A stretch of DNA of 64,000 nucleotides, taken from positions 186,001 to 250,000 of the forward strand of contig NZ_AFEU01000003.1 in the NCBI RefSeq assembly GCF_000262755.1, given 5' to 3'. A program made the translations under genes and the position numbers. Positions 25,009-33,314 of this stretch are shown here, piece after piece. How positions within the stretch are numbered: position 1 is the first letter of the stretch; each line of letters starts with the position of its first letter. Origin of the DNA: Bacillus methanolicus PB1. GTDB lineage: Bacteria > Bacillota > Bacilli > Bacillales > Cytobacillaceae. Under the pieces are notes generated by a model. That model made no database searches, was not told the DNA's origin, and saw only the letters and a list, made by a program, of their open reading frames with translations.

Positions 25009-25040
25009 AAGGCGGGGTGAGTCTCCCTCACCCGCCTATT
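25009..25040 (+). terminator. Intrinsic terminator of the SnoaL-like gene
   Basis: AGGCGGGGTGAG / CTCACCCGCCT stem with one bulged G, followed by ATTATTCTTTATTT. Confidence 0.75.
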
Positions 25041-25362
25041 ATTCTTTATTTGATCTTTGATAACAGCCAATCCGGATCCGTTTGAATTGATCCTTCAACA
25101 TTTACTTAATTCGGGAATACTTGCCGGCTCATGAGAAACACTACAAATCAATCCAGGAAATCAAATTGTTATTTCTTATCTATTTCCCCAGATCTCTTTC
25201 TCCTTTCGCTGCCATTTGATCTTTGTTTGCATTCTTTTTCTTTGAGTTTTAAGACAAAGTAAAACGAGCGTTTTAATATGTTTTAAAACAAAAAAATTTT
25301 GAAACAGCTTGTTTAAAGTTTTCAATTCTATGGAAATTTGAATGCAAACAAGCCAATTTAAT
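25041..25362. other. Gene-free stretch
   Basis: About 320 bases between convergent genes. AT-rich, with the weak inverted repeat GTTTTAATATGTTTTAAAAC near 25270. A 65-codon minus-strand ORF is present but has no ribosome-binding site and an unlikely composition. I see nothing supportable. Confidence 0.5.
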
Positions 25363-26436
25363 TCAAAAGACAAAGCTTTGTATCATTTTTTCCAAGTGTT
25401 TTACGGTAGGAGTTAAATTGGCAAGGAAATATGATTCTCTTAATCTTCGGGATGGATCACTTTTTTGTAAATAGCCTGCACCGCCATGATGCAGCATACC
25501 GGTTTGAACAGCTTTTAAAGTTAAATATACAACATCTAATCGAACCTGCAATAATTCTTTCCAATGTTTCCCCGGATCGGAAAATTCAGATAAATGATAC
25601 ACTTTTTCCTTGAGAGGGTTTACGTTACTCAATAACTCATCTGGTTGAATGTCTAAAAAATGATTGCATCCGCCTTGTTTGTTGCACACTTTTTCGATAG
25701 ACTGGATGGAAGCTTCTATTACGCCAAGTCCTAAAGGTATTTGATAGAGTACAAAAGCAGGACGGATTTTTTTGACGAATTCGTCTGCCTGTTGCGCAAT
25801 AATCCAGTCATCAGGGATAAACACATCATGAAATGAGCATGCGTAAGTAGCGCTTCCATTAACTCCTAAATACTCGAGCTTTTCTTTTAACTTTAGACCT
25901 TTTGCATGACATGGAACATATGCCATGATCCGTTCTTGCTCATTTACCGATGCAATGATTCCGAACCAATGATCATGTCCTAAATTGGACACGGACGGCA
26001 ATTGGCCGGAAACAATATATCCTCCTGCAGTACGCTTCGCTTTTAAATGAAGAGATTCAATGCCGGCATAGTATTTCATCGGGTTAGACAAACCAGTTCC
26101 TCCGAGCAATTTTCCGTTTTCAAGCGAAGGTAAAAGTTCATTTTTCAAAAAAGGATTGCCGCTTTTCCGTAAATATGTTAATGAAGCTAAGTGGCACCAT
26201 AAGTTAAACGCTGTCGTCATACATACTTTCGCGATCTCTTCGACTACACGCACTTCCCGGAAACGGAATTCTTTTTCATCTAAACCTTGTGAGCGCAAAA
26301 GACCGGATTTTCCAAGCTCCATTAAGAAATCGCGGGGATAATAGGCTTCGCAATCAATTTTTCTTACATAAGGCTTCAATAGATTTGCGATTAAATCTTC
26401 CAAAACCTTTATTTCTTTCAATTCCTTTATTGCCAA
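25363..26436 (-). CDS. Acyl-CoA dehydrogenase-fold flavoprotein
   Basis: A 357-residue member of the ACAD/flavin-monooxygenase superfamily. The N-terminal helical domain (LIANLLKPYVRKIDCEAYYP) is followed by a middle beta domain with GGTGLSNPMKYYAGIESLHL and YIVSGQLPSVSNLGHDHWFG, and a C-terminal helical domain ending HHGGAGYLQKSDPSRRLRES. The usual catalytic Glu is not evident, so it may be a monooxygenase (DszC/SfnB-like) or oxidase rather than a beta-oxidation enzyme. Nearby sulfonate-type transporter and methionine genes make a sulfur-scavenging role plausible, but that is inference. TTG start with AGGAG. Confidence 0.75.
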   Translation of the reverse strand: MAIKELKEIKVLEDLIANLLKPYVRKIDCEAYYPRDFLMELGKSGLLRSQGLDEKEFRFREVRVVEEIAKVCMTTAFNLWCHLASLTYLRKSGNPFLKNELLPSLENGKLLGGTGLSNPMKYYAGIESLHLKAKRTAGGYIVSGQLPSVSNLGHDHWFGIIASVNEQERIMAYVPCHAKGLKLKEKLEYLGVNGSATYACSFHDVFIPDDWIIAQQADEFVKKIRPAFVLYQIPLGLGVIEASIQSIEKVCNKQGGCNHFLDIQPDELLSNVNPLKEKVYHLSEFSDPGKHWKELLQVRLDVVYLTLKAVQTGMLHHGGAGYLQKSDPSRRLRESYFLANLTPTVKHLEKMIQSFVF

Positions 26437-26517
26437 CTTTGAATTCTCCTCTCTAACACTTAATTGGATAACCTAAACATGAAGGAGATTTCATTTTATC
26501 AATGAAAATCATCGATT

Positions 26518-26549
26518 GAAAGCTCCGGCAATGTGGTTCCGGAGCTTTC
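26518..26549. terminator. Hairpin terminator after the DUF4242 gene
   Basis: Perfect 11-bp arms GAAAGCTCCGG / CCGGAGCTTTC with a 10-base loop. The following T-tract is short, so efficiency is uncertain. Confidence 0.6.
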
Positions 26550-26616
26550 AGAAACTCTCATAATAACCTGCAGACTTTAACCGACAAACTTTTTTTATGA
26601 TTCCAAACTAACTGAT

Positions 26617-27150
26617 TTATTTTTGAGGTAAAATTTCTGTAATTGTATCAATTGGAGCTTTAACTGCTTCGCGAGCTTTTTTGACTGTTCTTTCATCGGG
26701 AGCATCGTAAAAGCATAGGCACTTTGTCATATCTTCGCATACATATGTTCTCGCGAATGAAACATCAGGTACTTCAGCATAGTGTACGGAGTTCGTTTTC
26801 TTTCTGTCCAGATATTGATCCATTGTCAAATTTTCAGGAAGATTCCATTCAACAAGGTAATTCACTGCATCTTTTTGTTTCTTTACTTCTTCTAAATCTT
26901 GGCCGACAAGCCGTACTTGTTTAATAAGAGTAATCGGAATCCCTAACTCTCTTAAACTATCATTTACAGTATTTCGATCTTCACTGTCGAAAATGAAAAA
27001 TGCTCTTGAAAAGTCTTTTGATACTTGGATTTCAATGATACTCGCATTTTTCTTGCTGACAGCTTCTTGAATGTCAGAAACCTTTTTTTCAAAACTCTCC
27101 TTATCTTTTACTGCACCGTTTAAAATGGATTCCACTAAATAAAGCGTCAT
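26617..27150 (-). CDS. DUF4242 tandem-domain protein
   Basis: A 177-residue cytosolic protein of two ferredoxin-like repeats. The first is degenerate (LYLVESILNGAVKDKESFEK to about 80). The second, about 95-175, has the full DUF4242 signature YLVEWNLPENLTMDQYLDR, HYAEVPDVSFARTYVCEDMT and KCLCFYDAPDERTVKKAREA. The His and paired Cys (YVCED, KCLCFY) are candidate metal ligands; some relatives are reported to bind nickel. It is divergent from an hxlR-family regulator with 211 bases between, which probably controls it. Cellular role unknown. Confidence 0.82.
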   Translation of the reverse strand: MTLYLVESILNGAVKDKESFEKKVSDIQEAVSKKNASIIEIQVSKDFSRAFFIFDSEDRNTVNDSLRELGIPITLIKQVRLVGQDLEEVKKQKDAVNYLVEWNLPENLTMDQYLDRKKTNSVHYAEVPDVSFARTYVCEDMTKCLCFYDAPDERTVKKAREAVKAPIDTITEILPQK

Positions 27151-27361
27151 TTTGATTTCCTCCTTATTAAATCACATTTTGACCTTCCAATTAATCGATC
27201 GGGATTGTCCTGAAAGTTTTATGGACTTTCTTACTTTTCCGACCTAATTAATGGAATTTTGTTATTGTTAGTAATTTTATTACACTAAGTTCAAAAAAAC
27301 AACCTTTAAAAAAAGAAATATGTTATTATTTAAAAAAATGTGATAATTGGAGGTTTTCTTT

Positions 27362-27817
27362 ATGAAAAATACGTATCATTTGCCATGTAATATTGCTCAA
27401 TCACTGAATATCATTGGTGATCGTTGGACTTTGTTAATTGTTCACGAGATATTGCTGGGACATACGACCTTTAACGAAATAAAAAAGTCATTGGACGGTA
27501 TTTCCTCTAATCTTTTATCGGACCGTTTAAAATATTTGGAGGAAACCGGACTTGTCACTTCCACCCTTTACTCTGAACATCCGCCAAGATACAGATACAC
27601 ATTGACAGAAAGCGGGAAGGATCTGGAGGATGTCTTTAACGCTTTGATTCTTTGGGGAAGAAACCATTTGAAAAAATGCTACAAGAAAATCGTGCACCAA
27701 TCGTGCCAGCATGAAATAGAAATCGCCTATTATTGCCCGCATTGTGAAAAAAATGTGGACGATCTCGTTGTTGCAGAGATTGAATTCAATGAACGCAAGC
27801 CGCTATCATCTTATTAA
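27362..27817 (+). CDS. HxlR family transcriptional regulator
   Basis: A 151-residue winged-helix regulator. The HxlR domain spans about 8-100: CNIAQSLNIIGDRWTLLIVH, then TTFNEIKKSLDGISSNLLSD and RLKYLEETGLVTSTLYSEHP. A C-terminal extension has a possible zinc site (SCQHEIEIAYYCPHCEKNV) with several Cys and His, which could sense metal or thiol stress. The ATG at 27362 has TGGAGG eight bases upstream. It is divergent from the DUF4242 gene, its most likely target. A minimal palindromic repeat follows. Confidence 0.9.
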   Translation: MKNTYHLPCNIAQSLNIIGDRWTLLIVHEILLGHTTFNEIKKSLDGISSNLLSDRLKYLEETGLVTSTLYSEHPPRYRYTLTESGKDLEDVFNALILWGRNHLKKCYKKIVHQSCQHEIEIAYYCPHCEKNVDDLVVAEIEFNERKPLSSY

Positions 27818-27832
27818 AGGATTACGTGTATT

Positions 27833-27876
27833 AGAGGCTGTCTCAAAGGGGGTCAGACCCCTATGAGACAGCCTCT
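27833..27876. repeat. Palindromic repeat element, copy 7 (minimal, 44 bp)
   Basis: Arms AGAGGCTGTCTCA and TGAGACAGCCTCT enclose GGGGTC-A-GACCCC. This is the smallest complete copy: outer and inner palindromes nested with two or three bases between. It lies exactly between the converging hxlR and transporter genes, where it can end both transcripts. Confidence 0.92.
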
Positions 27877-27910
27877 TATTAATGTTTTACAAAACAGAGA
27901 GTATGAGCTA

Positions 27911-28684
27911 TTAATTCGAAGCCGAACTTGACCGCCCACATTGCTTTTGGATCCATTTCTCAAATAATCCGATTGCCCTGTCCAGAATCAATCCGGAAAC
28001 ACCGATAAAGATAATTCCTGCTAATACAAGATCCAGTCTTAAAGAATTTCTGGCATCAACAATCAGATAACCCAGCCCCGACTGTGCACCAACCATTTCT
28101 CCGGCAACAAGGAATATCCATGCTGTACCCACTGCAATATGAAGACCATTCGCAATATACGGAAATGAAGCAGGAAAAATGATTTTTCTCAATAATTGAG
28201 ATTGTTTAATTTCAAAATTCTGTGCAACTTTCAAATACATCTTATCTACTTTTCTCACAGCTGAAACAGTGGAAAGTAAAACTGGAAAAAATGCAGCAAT
28301 AAAAATGATGACAATTGCCGGTATATCACCGATTCCGAACCACAGAACTATAAAAGGAGACCATGCAATAGGCGAAACCGGCCTCAACACTTGCGCAATA
28401 GGATCAAGAATATCCCACAATTTCTTGAGCCGTCCTAAAATTAACCCTAATACAACTGCTGTAACAACAGCTAAGAGATATCCAATCAAAAATCTCATTA
28501 AACTTACTTGAAAATGAATGAAAATAGTTCCATCTTTAATGAGCGTTAAAATGCCTTCCCACACTTTTAAAGGAGATGGAAAGAGAACCTCGTCATATTT
28601 TCCAATAAAAATAAGCGCTTGCCATACAGCAATTAATAACACTAACCCTATCAAGACATTGAATAGTTTTTTCAATTTATCCAT
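27911..28684 (-). CDS. SsuC/TauC-type ABC transporter permease
   Basis: A permease of the nitrate/sulfonate/taurine importer family, 257 residues with about six helices. The EAA loop is VRKVDKMYLKVAQNFEIKQS-type near 145-170, followed by FPASFPYIANGLHIAVGTAW; the early SPLKVWEGILTLIKDG and VLRPVSPIAWSPFIVLWFG segments are typical. The ATG at 28684 lies four bases after the stop of the binding-protein gene, so it is coupled; no strong ribosome-binding site. Last gene of the ATPase-binding protein-permease operon. Confidence 0.9.
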   Translation of the reverse strand: MDKLKKLFNVLIGLVLLIAVWQALIFIGKYDEVLFPSPLKVWEGILTLIKDGTIFIHFQVSLMRFLIGYLLAVVTAVVLGLILGRLKKLWDILDPIAQVLRPVSPIAWSPFIVLWFGIGDIPAIVIIFIAAFFPVLLSTVSAVRKVDKMYLKVAQNFEIKQSQLLRKIIFPASFPYIANGLHIAVGTAWIFLVAGEMVGAQSGLGYLIVDARNSLRLDLVLAGIIFIGVSGLILDRAIGLFEKWIQKQCGRSSSASN

Positions 28685-28688
28685 TTGA

Positions 28689-29663
28689 TCACATCGCTTT
28701 ATCAATTAATGAATTATCAACAAACTCCTCATAGGTTGGAGGATTTTTTGACAGGCCTGTTTCGTTCATGTACTTTCTCAATTCCTCATATGAGCTTTCG
28801 TTCAATCTTAAATCATCATATGAAATCCATTGGAATGATAAATCCAATACCTTTTTATCCACTTTCATATATTTTGAAGAAATTTTATGAGTGCGTTCAT
28901 CTTTCAACTCAGCCATTTCTCCCCCTTTTATATATTCATTCACTAACTCTTGAGCAGCTTTATTCTCTTTTCGAATAAATTCATTTCTTAAAACGAGGGC
29001 ACAGCACACGGAATTTACCCATAAATCTTGGGATTGGAACAGTACTTTTCCTTTATCCTTAGCAACGGACAAGGCACCAAATGGCTCTGCCACGACATAA
29101 CCGGAAATTCTGCCTTCGGAAAGAGCTGCCGGCATTTCTGCAGGCGGAAGTTCAATCACATTCACATCATCGTATTGAAGCCCTGCTTTTTTAAGCATTT
29201 GATAGAGTAATATATTATGAGTAGAAAATTTGTGAGGGATGGCAAAATTTTTTCCTTTTAGGTCCTCCACACGATTGATATCTTTTGAAGTTACGAGAAC
29301 ATTTCCATCTCTATGCCCCAATGCTACTGCTTTTAAATCAATCCCTTGTTCTTTTGCTTTCATCGCAAGTTGTACAAGAACAGAAGCTCCATCAATCCTT
29401 CCTGTATTCAGAGCGTCCATTAATTCAGGCCACGATCCAAATTTCACAAGTTCAAGCTTGATATTTTTAAAGTTTTTCTTGCCCGTCTCTTCTTCGATGT
29501 ACAATGGCAATGCATGAGTGATCGGCAAGTACCCTATTTTAATTGTACGTTTCCCGCCGCCGCTGCTTCCCGAAGATAATTGATTTGACCCGCAGGCTGA
29601 AAGAATAATAAGGTTCATTATGAGCAATGATAAAGCAAAAGCTCTCATTAATTTTTTCTTCAT
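28689..29663 (-). CDS. SsuA/NrtA-type ABC transporter substrate-binding lipoprotein
   Basis: A lipid-anchored binding protein, 324 residues, lipobox ILSAC (Cys24) and a Ser/Gly tether. The periplasmic-binding fold of the SsuA/THI5 family is seen in IKIGYLPITHALPLYIEEE, SWPELMDALNTGRIDGASVL, EDLKGKNFAIPHKFSTHNIL and PPAEMPAALSEGRISGYVVA. The ligand cannot be read from sequence: aliphatic sulfonates, taurine or a related organosulfur compound fit the methionine-gene neighbourhood. ATG at 29663 has AAGGGGG upstream; a longer in-frame start is rejected. Confidence 0.88.
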   Translation of the reverse strand: MKKKLMRAFALSLLIMNLIILSACGSNQLSSGSSGGGKRTIKIGYLPITHALPLYIEEETGKKNFKNIKLELVKFGSWPELMDALNTGRIDGASVLVQLAMKAKEQGIDLKAVALGHRDGNVLVTSKDINRVEDLKGKNFAIPHKFSTHNILLYQMLKKAGLQYDDVNVIELPPAEMPAALSEGRISGYVVAEPFGALSVAKDKGKVLFQSQDLWVNSVCCALVLRNEFIRKENKAAQELVNEYIKGGEMAELKDERTHKISSKYMKVDKKVLDLSFQWISYDDLRLNESSYEELRKYMNETGLSKNPPTYEEFVDNSLIDKAM

Positions 29664-29802
29664 TGAAATAACCCCCTTTTTATAAAAAAAATTGTCCAAC
29701 CGATATGATAAAAAATTATATGAAGAAAATATTCGAAAATTTTAACTCACAACAACTTTCCGTAAATTTAATAGATCTGTATGGTTTATTTTTCTAAAAA
29801 AA

Positions 29803-30591
29803 TTAGATACTGTATTCCATTGGCAGTGCAGGACGATTGAAATGAAACTCTTCAAAGATGATTTTTCGGAAATGTTGAAAGTCTTGATGACTTCGATCTC
29901 TCGGTCTTGAGGTGTTAATTATTATTTCTCTGCGGATTCGTCCCGGATTTGCGCTCATGATCAGAATCCGATCCGATAAATAGATTGCTTCATCAATATC
30001 ATGCGTCACTAGGATTACGGTTGTTTTTTCTTTGTCCTGAAGACGTAATAGTTCATCTTGTAAATAATAACGGTTAAACGTATCTAAAGCAGCAAACGGT
30101 TCGTCCATTAAGATTAATTCCGGTTGAATGGCAAGCGCTCTTGCAAGTGCAACCCGCTGCTGCATCCCTCCTGACAACTGATGGGGAAAGAGATTGGCTT
30201 TGTCATGAAGTCCGACTAATCTTAAATAATGAAAAGCCTGTTCTCTTCGTTCATTTGCAGGTATTTTTGCATCATCTTCTAATACTAATTCCACATTTTT
30301 AAGCACCGACCGCCAAGGCAACAGTCCATAATTTTGAAATAACATTACACACCGCCTGCTTGGCCGCTCCACTATATGTCCATCCAAAAGAACCTTTCCG
30401 CTGTCTGCTTGTTCAAAACCTCCGATTACATTTAAGAGAGTGCTTTTTCCGCATCCGCTCTCACCGAGTATTGAAATTATCTCCCCCTTTTCTAAATCAA
30501 ACGAGACTTGCTGTAAAACTTGTTCTGTTTGCCCTCTGTTCGAAAAACTCTTACTTACACAATCAACTTTAATTATTGCAGAATGATCCAA
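29803..30591 (-). CDS. SsuB/TauB-type ABC transporter ATP-binding protein
   Basis: Cytosolic ATPase of the SsuABC-type importer, 262 residues. Walker A GESGCGKSTLLNVIGGFE (about 44-60), MLFQNYGLLPWRSVLKNVEL with the Q-loop, signature LSGGMQQRVALARALAIQPE (about 143-162), Walker B LILMDEPFAALDTFNR and VTHDIDEAIYLSDRI. TTG start. It opens the operon and is divergent from the SAM-riboswitch methionine operon, but its own leader (about 200 bases shared) shows no riboswitch on this strand. Confidence 0.92.
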   Translation of the reverse strand: MDHSAIIKVDCVSKSFSNRGQTEQVLQQVSFDLEKGEIISILGESGCGKSTLLNVIGGFEQADSGKVLLDGHIVERPSRRCVMLFQNYGLLPWRSVLKNVELVLEDDAKIPANERREQAFHYLRLVGLHDKANLFPHQLSGGMQQRVALARALAIQPELILMDEPFAALDTFNRYYLQDELLRLQDKEKTTVILVTHDIDEAIYLSDRILIMSANPGRIRREIIINTSRPRDRSHQDFQHFRKIIFEEFHFNRPALPMEYSI

Positions 30592-30802
30592 TTTTCGCCT
30601 AACCTTCCTTTCACCTCAGTTAATTAAATTTCATTAAATTCCTATCAAATTAGTGTGATTAAATGGTTGTTAGTAAGTTTAATATACTTTGTTCAAAAAT
30701 TCAACCTTATAAAAATAAAAAGTTTTGAAAATTATGCAAAAAGGCAATTGACAGAATACAATTAAGTATAGTAATGTTTATATAAAATTTAATATTGAGG
30801 AT

Positions 30803-30973
30803 TTCTTATCAAGAGAGGTTGAGGGACTGGCCCAATGAAGCCTCAGCAACCTTCAATGTTACTTCGACATTGAAAAGGTGCTAATTCCAGCAAGTTCTTA
30901 TGAACTTGAAAGATAAGAAGACGATTGTGTTCACTGCATACAAAAGTCTTCTTATCAAAGAAGACTTTTTTTA
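30803..30973 (+). ncRNA. SAM-I (S-box) riboswitch of the met operon
   Basis: A classic S-box leader: CTTATCAAGAGAGG opens P1/P2, followed by GAGGGACTGGCCC and GCCTCAGCAACC, then GGTGCTAATTCCAGCAAG. GATAAGAAGAC (30912-30922) pairs either with the 5' TTCTTATC (P1, SAM bound) or with GTCTTCTTATC (30946-30956), the left arm of the terminator AAAAGTCTTC / GAAGACTTTT with its T8 run (antitermination). TTGACA-18-TAATGT at 30748-30777 is the likely promoter. SAM binding therefore stops metI-metC-yitJ-metH. Confidence 0.96.
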
Positions 30974-31002
30974 TTTTTCCTACATAAGAAGGAGTGATGG
31001 TC

Positions 31003-32115
31003 ATGTATAAAGTAGACACGATTCTTGCACAAATCGGCAATCGAAGTGAAAAAGCAACAGGAACGGTAAACCCGCCAGTTTATTTTTCAACCGCTTATCG
31101 GCATGAGGGCATTGGACAATCAACCGGATATGACTATATCCGCACAGGAAATCCGACAAGACAGCTTCTTGAAAATGCAATTGCCGATTTAGAAAAAGGG
31201 GATCAAGGTTTTGCCTGCAGTTCCGGAATGGCAGCCATTCTTACCATTCTGTCTTTATTTCAATCCGGTGATGAATGGATTGTGAGCAAAGATTTATATG
31301 GAGGAACATACCGTTTATTGGAGCAAGGCTTTAAGAAATGGGGATTGCACTGTAAATATGTAAATACGTGTTGTCCGGAAGAGCTTGAGAGTCAAATTAC
31401 TCCTCAAACAAAAGCTATCTTCCTGGAAACTCCGACAAATCCCCTCATGGAACAAACCGATATTTCATCAGTTTCAAAGATTGCTAAAAAGCATGATTTA
31501 TTGCTGATTGTGGACAATACGTTCTACACTCCTTTGCTGCAGCAGCCTTTAGCCCTTGGCGCGGACATCGTCATTCACAGTGCGACAAAATACCTTGGCG
31601 GCCATAATGATGTACTTGCCGGACTCATTGTTGCAAAAGGAAAAGAACTGTGCGAGTCCCTTGCACTTTATCATAATGCTGCCGGGGCTGTCCTTAGTCC
31701 ATTTGATTCATGGCTGTTAATGCGAGGAATGAAAACCTTGTCTCTTAGGATGAAGAAACATGAAGAAAATGCAAAAGCAATTGTATCCTATCTTACTGAG
31801 CATGAAGCAGTCATTGACGTCCTTTATCCCGGAAAAGGCGGGATGGTTTCATTCCGAATGAAAGATGAATCATGGGTAAATCCGTTTTTGCAAAGTCTTT
31901 CCCTTATCACTTTTGCGGAAAGCCTCGGAGGAGTAGAAAGCTTTATCACCTACCCTGCCACGCAGACTCATGCAGATATCCCGGAAAAAATCCGGCTGGA
32001 AAACGGAGTATGTAATCGTTTATTAAGGTTTTCGGTAGGAATTGAAGATGTTCACGATTTAATAGAAGATTTGGAGCAGGCATTTGTAAATGCAAGGAAG
32101 GTGGTTGCAGTATGA
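31003..32115 (+). CDS. metI: Cystathionine gamma-synthase / O-acetylhomoserine thiolyase
   Basis: PLP enzyme joining O-acetylhomoserine with cysteine (or sulfide), 370 residues, the size of B. subtilis MetI. GNPTRQLLENAIADLEKGDQ, the SSGMAAILTIL phosphate loop, VDNTFYTPLLQQPLALGAD and the PLP lysine in HSATKYLGGHNDVLAG are intact. ATG at 31003 has AAGGAG eight bases upstream; nearer GTG/ATG codons lie inside that site. First gene after the SAM riboswitch; overlaps metC by four bases. Confidence 0.95.
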   Translation: MYKVDTILAQIGNRSEKATGTVNPPVYFSTAYRHEGIGQSTGYDYIRTGNPTRQLLENAIADLEKGDQGFACSSGMAAILTILSLFQSGDEWIVSKDLYGGTYRLLEQGFKKWGLHCKYVNTCCPEELESQITPQTKAIFLETPTNPLMEQTDISSVSKIAKKHDLLLIVDNTFYTPLLQQPLALGADIVIHSATKYLGGHNDVLAGLIVAKGKELCESLALYHNAAGAVLSPFDSWLLMRGMKTLSLRMKKHEENAKAIVSYLTEHEAVIDVLYPGKGGMVSFRMKDESWVNPFLQSLSLITFAESLGGVESFITYPATQTHADIPEKIRLENGVCNRLLRFSVGIEDVHDLIEDLEQAFVNARKVVAV

Positions 32116-33314
32116 ATGGACAAGGAACATTTTCTTTTGAAACATCGCTTCTTCACAATCGGCAAAAAATCGATCCAGTAACCGGTGCGGTAAGTGTGCC
32201 TATTCAGCATGCATCTACTTTTCATCAATTTCACATAGATCAATTTGGAAAATATGATTACAGCCGCAGCTTAAATCCAACTCGCGAAGCACTTGAGGAA
32301 GTCATTGCAGACTTGGAAGAAGGAACGAGAGGATTTGCTTTTTCATCTGGAATGGCAGCCATATCCACCGCTTTTCTCCTTCTTTCCCAAGGAGATCATG
32401 TCATCCTTTCTGATGATGTTTACGGAGGTACTTTCAGGATCGTAACACAAGTTTTAACCAGATATGGAATCGAGCACACATTTGTCGATATGACAAATAT
32501 TTCAGCAGTTCGCCAAGCGGTACGCCCTAATACAAAAGTTTTTTATATTGAAACACCGTCAAATCCATTGCTAAAAGTGACGGATATTAAAGCAATCAGC
32601 AAAATCGCGAAGGAAAACGATGCCTTAACATTTGTTGATAACACGTTTTTAACCCCTGCTCTGCAAAAACCCCTTACATTGGGAGCAGATGTCGTACTCC
32701 ACAGTGCAACCAAATTCTTGTCAGGGCATAGTGATGTCGTAGCAGGGTTGGCAGTGGTTAAAGATGAAATTCTGGCCGAAAAGCTTGCCTTTTTACAAAA
32801 TTCATTTGGTGCAGTTCTAGGAGTTCAAGATGCATGGCTAGTTCTGCGTGGTTTAAAAACGCTGCATGTCCGCCTTGAACAATCGATCAAATCAGCAAAA
32901 AAGATTGCGTCATTTTTGGAAGATCATCCATTAGTGGAAAAGGTTTATTATCCCGGACTGAAAAGCCACCCGCAATATGTTTTGCAAACTGAACAGGCAA
33001 AAGGGCCGGGAGCCGTTCTTTCCTTTGAATTAATCAATGAACAAGTACTTCGTTCATTTTTATCAAAGGTTCAAATCCCAGTATTCGCCGTAAGTCTTGG
33101 GGCGGTCGAATCAATTCTTTCCTATCCGGCGAAAATGTCTCATGCGGCTATGTCGCAAATTGAAAGAGAAAAACGAGGAATCAGCAACAATCTTCTTCGT
33201 TTGTCGGTGGGGCTTGAAAATCCGGATGACTTAATTAATGACTTTACTGTTGCTTTAAATGAAAATTGTTACGATGAGAGGGAAATTTATGTACAACGAG
33301 GAGGGAGGAAATGA
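32112..33314 (+). CDS. metC: Cystathionine beta-lyase
   Basis: PLP enzyme converting cystathionine to homocysteine, pyruvate and ammonia, 400 residues. [55 protein letters not shown] and PLP-lysine motif [16 protein letters not shown] are present; it is a paralogue of the preceding metI product. Start ATG overlaps the metI stop (ATGA), so translation is coupled, as in the B. subtilis metI-metC pair. The C-terminus has a short Arg-rich tail overlapping the next gene. Confidence 0.94.
   Translation: MNGQGTFSFETSLLHNRQKIDPVTGAVSVPIQHASTFHQFHIDQFGKYDYSRSLNPTREALEEVIADLEEGTRGFAFSSGMAAISTAFLLLSQGDHVILSDDVYGGTFRIVTQVLTRYGIEHTFVDMTNISAVRQAVRPNTKVFYIETPSNPLLKVTDIKAISKIAKENDALTFVDNTFLTPALQKPLTLGADVVLHSATKFLSGHSDVVAGLAVVKDEILAEKLAFLQNSFGAVLGVQDAWLVLRGLKTLHVRLEQSIKSAKKIASFLEDHPLVEKVYYPGLKSHPQYVLQTEQAKGPGAVLSFELINEQVLRSFLSKVQIPVFAVSLGAVESILSYPAKMSHAAMSQIEREKRGISNNLLRLSVGLENPDDLINDFTVALNENCYDEREIYVQRGGRK

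Noticed and set aside
25176-25373. 65-codon minus-strand ORF
   Set aside because: No ribosome-binding site, AT-driven Lys/Leu/Gln composition, overlaps the end of the ACAD-like gene.
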